DNA of 64,000 nucleotides from Propionicimonas paludicola (GTDB lineage: Bacteria > Actinomycetota > Actinomycetes > Propionibacteriales > Propionibacteriaceae): contig NZ_PDJC01000001.1 of assembly GCF_002563675.1 (NCBI RefSeq), positions 372,001 through 436,000 on the forward strand, in the 5' to 3' direction. This document shows, in pieces, positions 63,018-64,000 of the stretch. A program made the translations under genes and the position numbers. Each line of letters begins with the position of its first letter. The stretch's first letter is position 1. The notes under the pieces were generated by a model. That model was not told the DNA's origin and searched no databases. It was given only the letters and a program-made list of their open reading frames with translations.

Positions 63018-64000
63018 CTAGTTCGCCGCGCAACTCGGGTCGGACAGCAGCGGTCCGAACGCGAGCCCGGCCGCCCCCACCATCAGCAGGTCCGATCCAA
63101 GAGCAGCGGGAGTGATCTGCACCCCCTCCAGTGACGGAGCGAGTGCGGCGGAGGCGATGCTGCGCCGCAATGCCTGGGGATCGTAGCTGTGCAGGGCCGC
63201 CAAGAAGCCGCCCAGCGCGATGACCTCCGGGTTGAACAGATTCACCGCGGCGCCCAGCGCCGTCCCCAAGTGGGTGAGCTGACGTCCGACCACTTCGGCG
63301 ACTGCAGGGGAGTGGTCGGCGAGTAGCCGCTCCTCCAGCTGGCCGGGTTCGGCGCGGGGCAGGCCCAGCGCCTTCTGCAGCTCAGCCCGAGTGACCTCGG
63401 CCTCGAGGGTGCCCCTGATTCCGGCCGAGTCGACCACGGGTGCGTCGGAGACTCGGACGTGGCCGAGCTCGCCGGCGTAACCGCTGGCCCCGCCCAGAAG
63501 CGTCCGGCCGGTGATCACCCCGGCACCGATGCCGGAGGCGCCGCCGTTGACGTAGATCACGTTGTCGTGCTCTCGGCCGGCCCCGAACTCGTGCTCGGCC
63601 AGCGCCCCCAGGGCGGCGTCGTTGGCCACCAGCACCGGGTAGCCGGTTGCCGCGCTGAGCGGCTCGGCGAAGGGATCGTCATGCCAGTTCAGGTGCGGCG
63701 CGTTGCGGACCAGTCCGTCACCGGTCCGGACCTGACCGGGTACCGCGACACCGATCCCGGCCACCAGCAGGCCGTCCAGTTCCACCTGCATTCCAGCCAG
63801 GACGGACGCGGTGATGGTCACCGCCTCCGAGGCGCTGGGAATCCGGTCGTACTCGTGGCGGATCACTCGGCGGACGTTGCCGTCCAGCCCGACCAGGCCG
63901 ATGGTGAGCATGTCGATCTCGGGGTTGACCGCGATCGCGGTCACCTCGGGACGAACCGCCACCACCGGGGAGGGGCGACCGACCTGACCCATGGTGGCCG
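63018..64000 (-). CDS. ROK family protein, partial (probable ROK repressor)
   Basis: The frame is open to the window edge. An ATG lies at 63992, but GQVGRPSPVVAVRPE just after it looks like the linker between the helix-turn-helix and sugar-kinase domains of ROK repressors, so the N-terminus is probably outside. The kinase-fold part has YVNGGASGIGAGVITG and GASGYAGELGHVRV. The usual zinc motif CxCGxxGCxE that follows in most ROK proteins is absent (SDAPVVDSAGIRGTLEAE). About 324 residues are visible. It lies upstream of the LacI gene on the same strand. Confidence 0.8.
   Translation of the reverse strand, partial: ATMGQVGRPSPVVAVRPEVTAIAVNPEIDMLTIGLVGLDGNVRRVIRHEYDRIPSASEAVTITASVLAGMQVELDGLLVAGIGVAVPGQVRTGDGLVRNAPHLNWHDDPFAEPLSAATGYPVLVANDAALGALAEHEFGAGREHDNVIYVNGGASGIGAGVITGRTLLGGASGYAGELGHVRVSDAPVVDSAGIRGTLEAEVTRAELQKALGLPRAEPGQLEERLLADHSPAVAEVVGRQLTHLGTALGAAVNLFNPEVIALGGFLAALHSYDPQALRRSIASAALAPSLEGVQITPAALGSDLLMVGAAGLAFGPLLSDPSCAAN

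Overview
The window reads as chromosomal DNA of a high-GC actinobacterium, most likely a member of the Propionibacteriaceae. The main evidence is the methylmalonyl-CoA mutase pair mutA-mutB followed by meaB, together with actinobacterial gene orders: a PerM/DUF6350 protein before purN-purH, folD followed by a DUF3017 protein, and a PiT transporter followed by a small membrane protein. WYL-type regulators and frequent GTG starts fit the same picture. No rRNA, tRNA, CRISPR array, transposase or phage gene was seen.

Layout. 1-5.6 kb: the end of an unidentified Pro/Ala/Lys-rich gene, then a PerM-like membrane protein and the purine/one-carbon operon purN-purH-folD-DUF3017, closed by a hairpin. 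5.6-15.5 kb: a class III aminotransferase converging on an acyl-CoA synthetase, a TetR regulator with a membrane protein, a WYL regulator divergent from an alpha/beta hydrolase, a GNAT acetyltransferase and a large secreted protein. 15.6-20 kb: mdh, a histidine phosphatase, purU and icd. 20-24.1 kb: one family 2 glycosyltransferase and two TagB/TagF-like polymerases, which suggest wall teichoic acid-like polymer synthesis. 24.2-30 kb: a tight gene string with a 10-codon leader peptide, a CNNM/CorC protein, a phosphotransferase, a divergent S-adenosylhomocysteine-hydrolase-like protein, an amidohydrolase and a DUF985 cupin. 30-34 kb: a polar amino acid ABC transporter, a 67-residue gene and a second WYL regulator. 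34-39.4 kb: mutA-mutB-meaB. 39.5-44.5 kb: an accessory stretch with lipoproteins, a REP-like repeat cluster, a glycyl-radical activase beside a truncated radical enzyme, and a two-gene secreted pair with lower GC. 44.7-51.4 kb: a nucleoside uptake and deamination operon (BMP lipoprotein, ATPase, two permeases, cdd, add). 51.4-54.9 kb: a nonulosonate (sialic acid-like) locus. 54.9-64 kb: PiT phosphate transporter, metG, a P-loop kinase, a phosphohexomutase, purine nucleoside phosphorylase, a LacI regulator and a ROK protein cut by the window end.

How the genes work together. The purine de novo genes, purU and folD share one-carbon folate chemistry. The BMP transporter, cdd, add and the purine nucleoside phosphorylase form a nucleoside salvage set. 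mutAB/meaB, mdh and icd belong to propionate and TCA metabolism. The two polymer loci (20-24 kb and 51-55 kb) probably both build anionic cell-envelope polymers.

A repeated promoter signature is visible: a TAnnnT-like hexamer, usually exactly six bases, then the start codon. It occurs in front of at least a dozen genes, implies leaderless mRNAs, and was used here to choose starts. The most interesting candidates for undescribed biology are the acidic-proline leader peptide in front of the CNNM gene, the SAHH-like/amidohydrolase/cupin string behind it, the nonulosonate locus, and the repeat and remnant structures around 41.5-44.5 kb.
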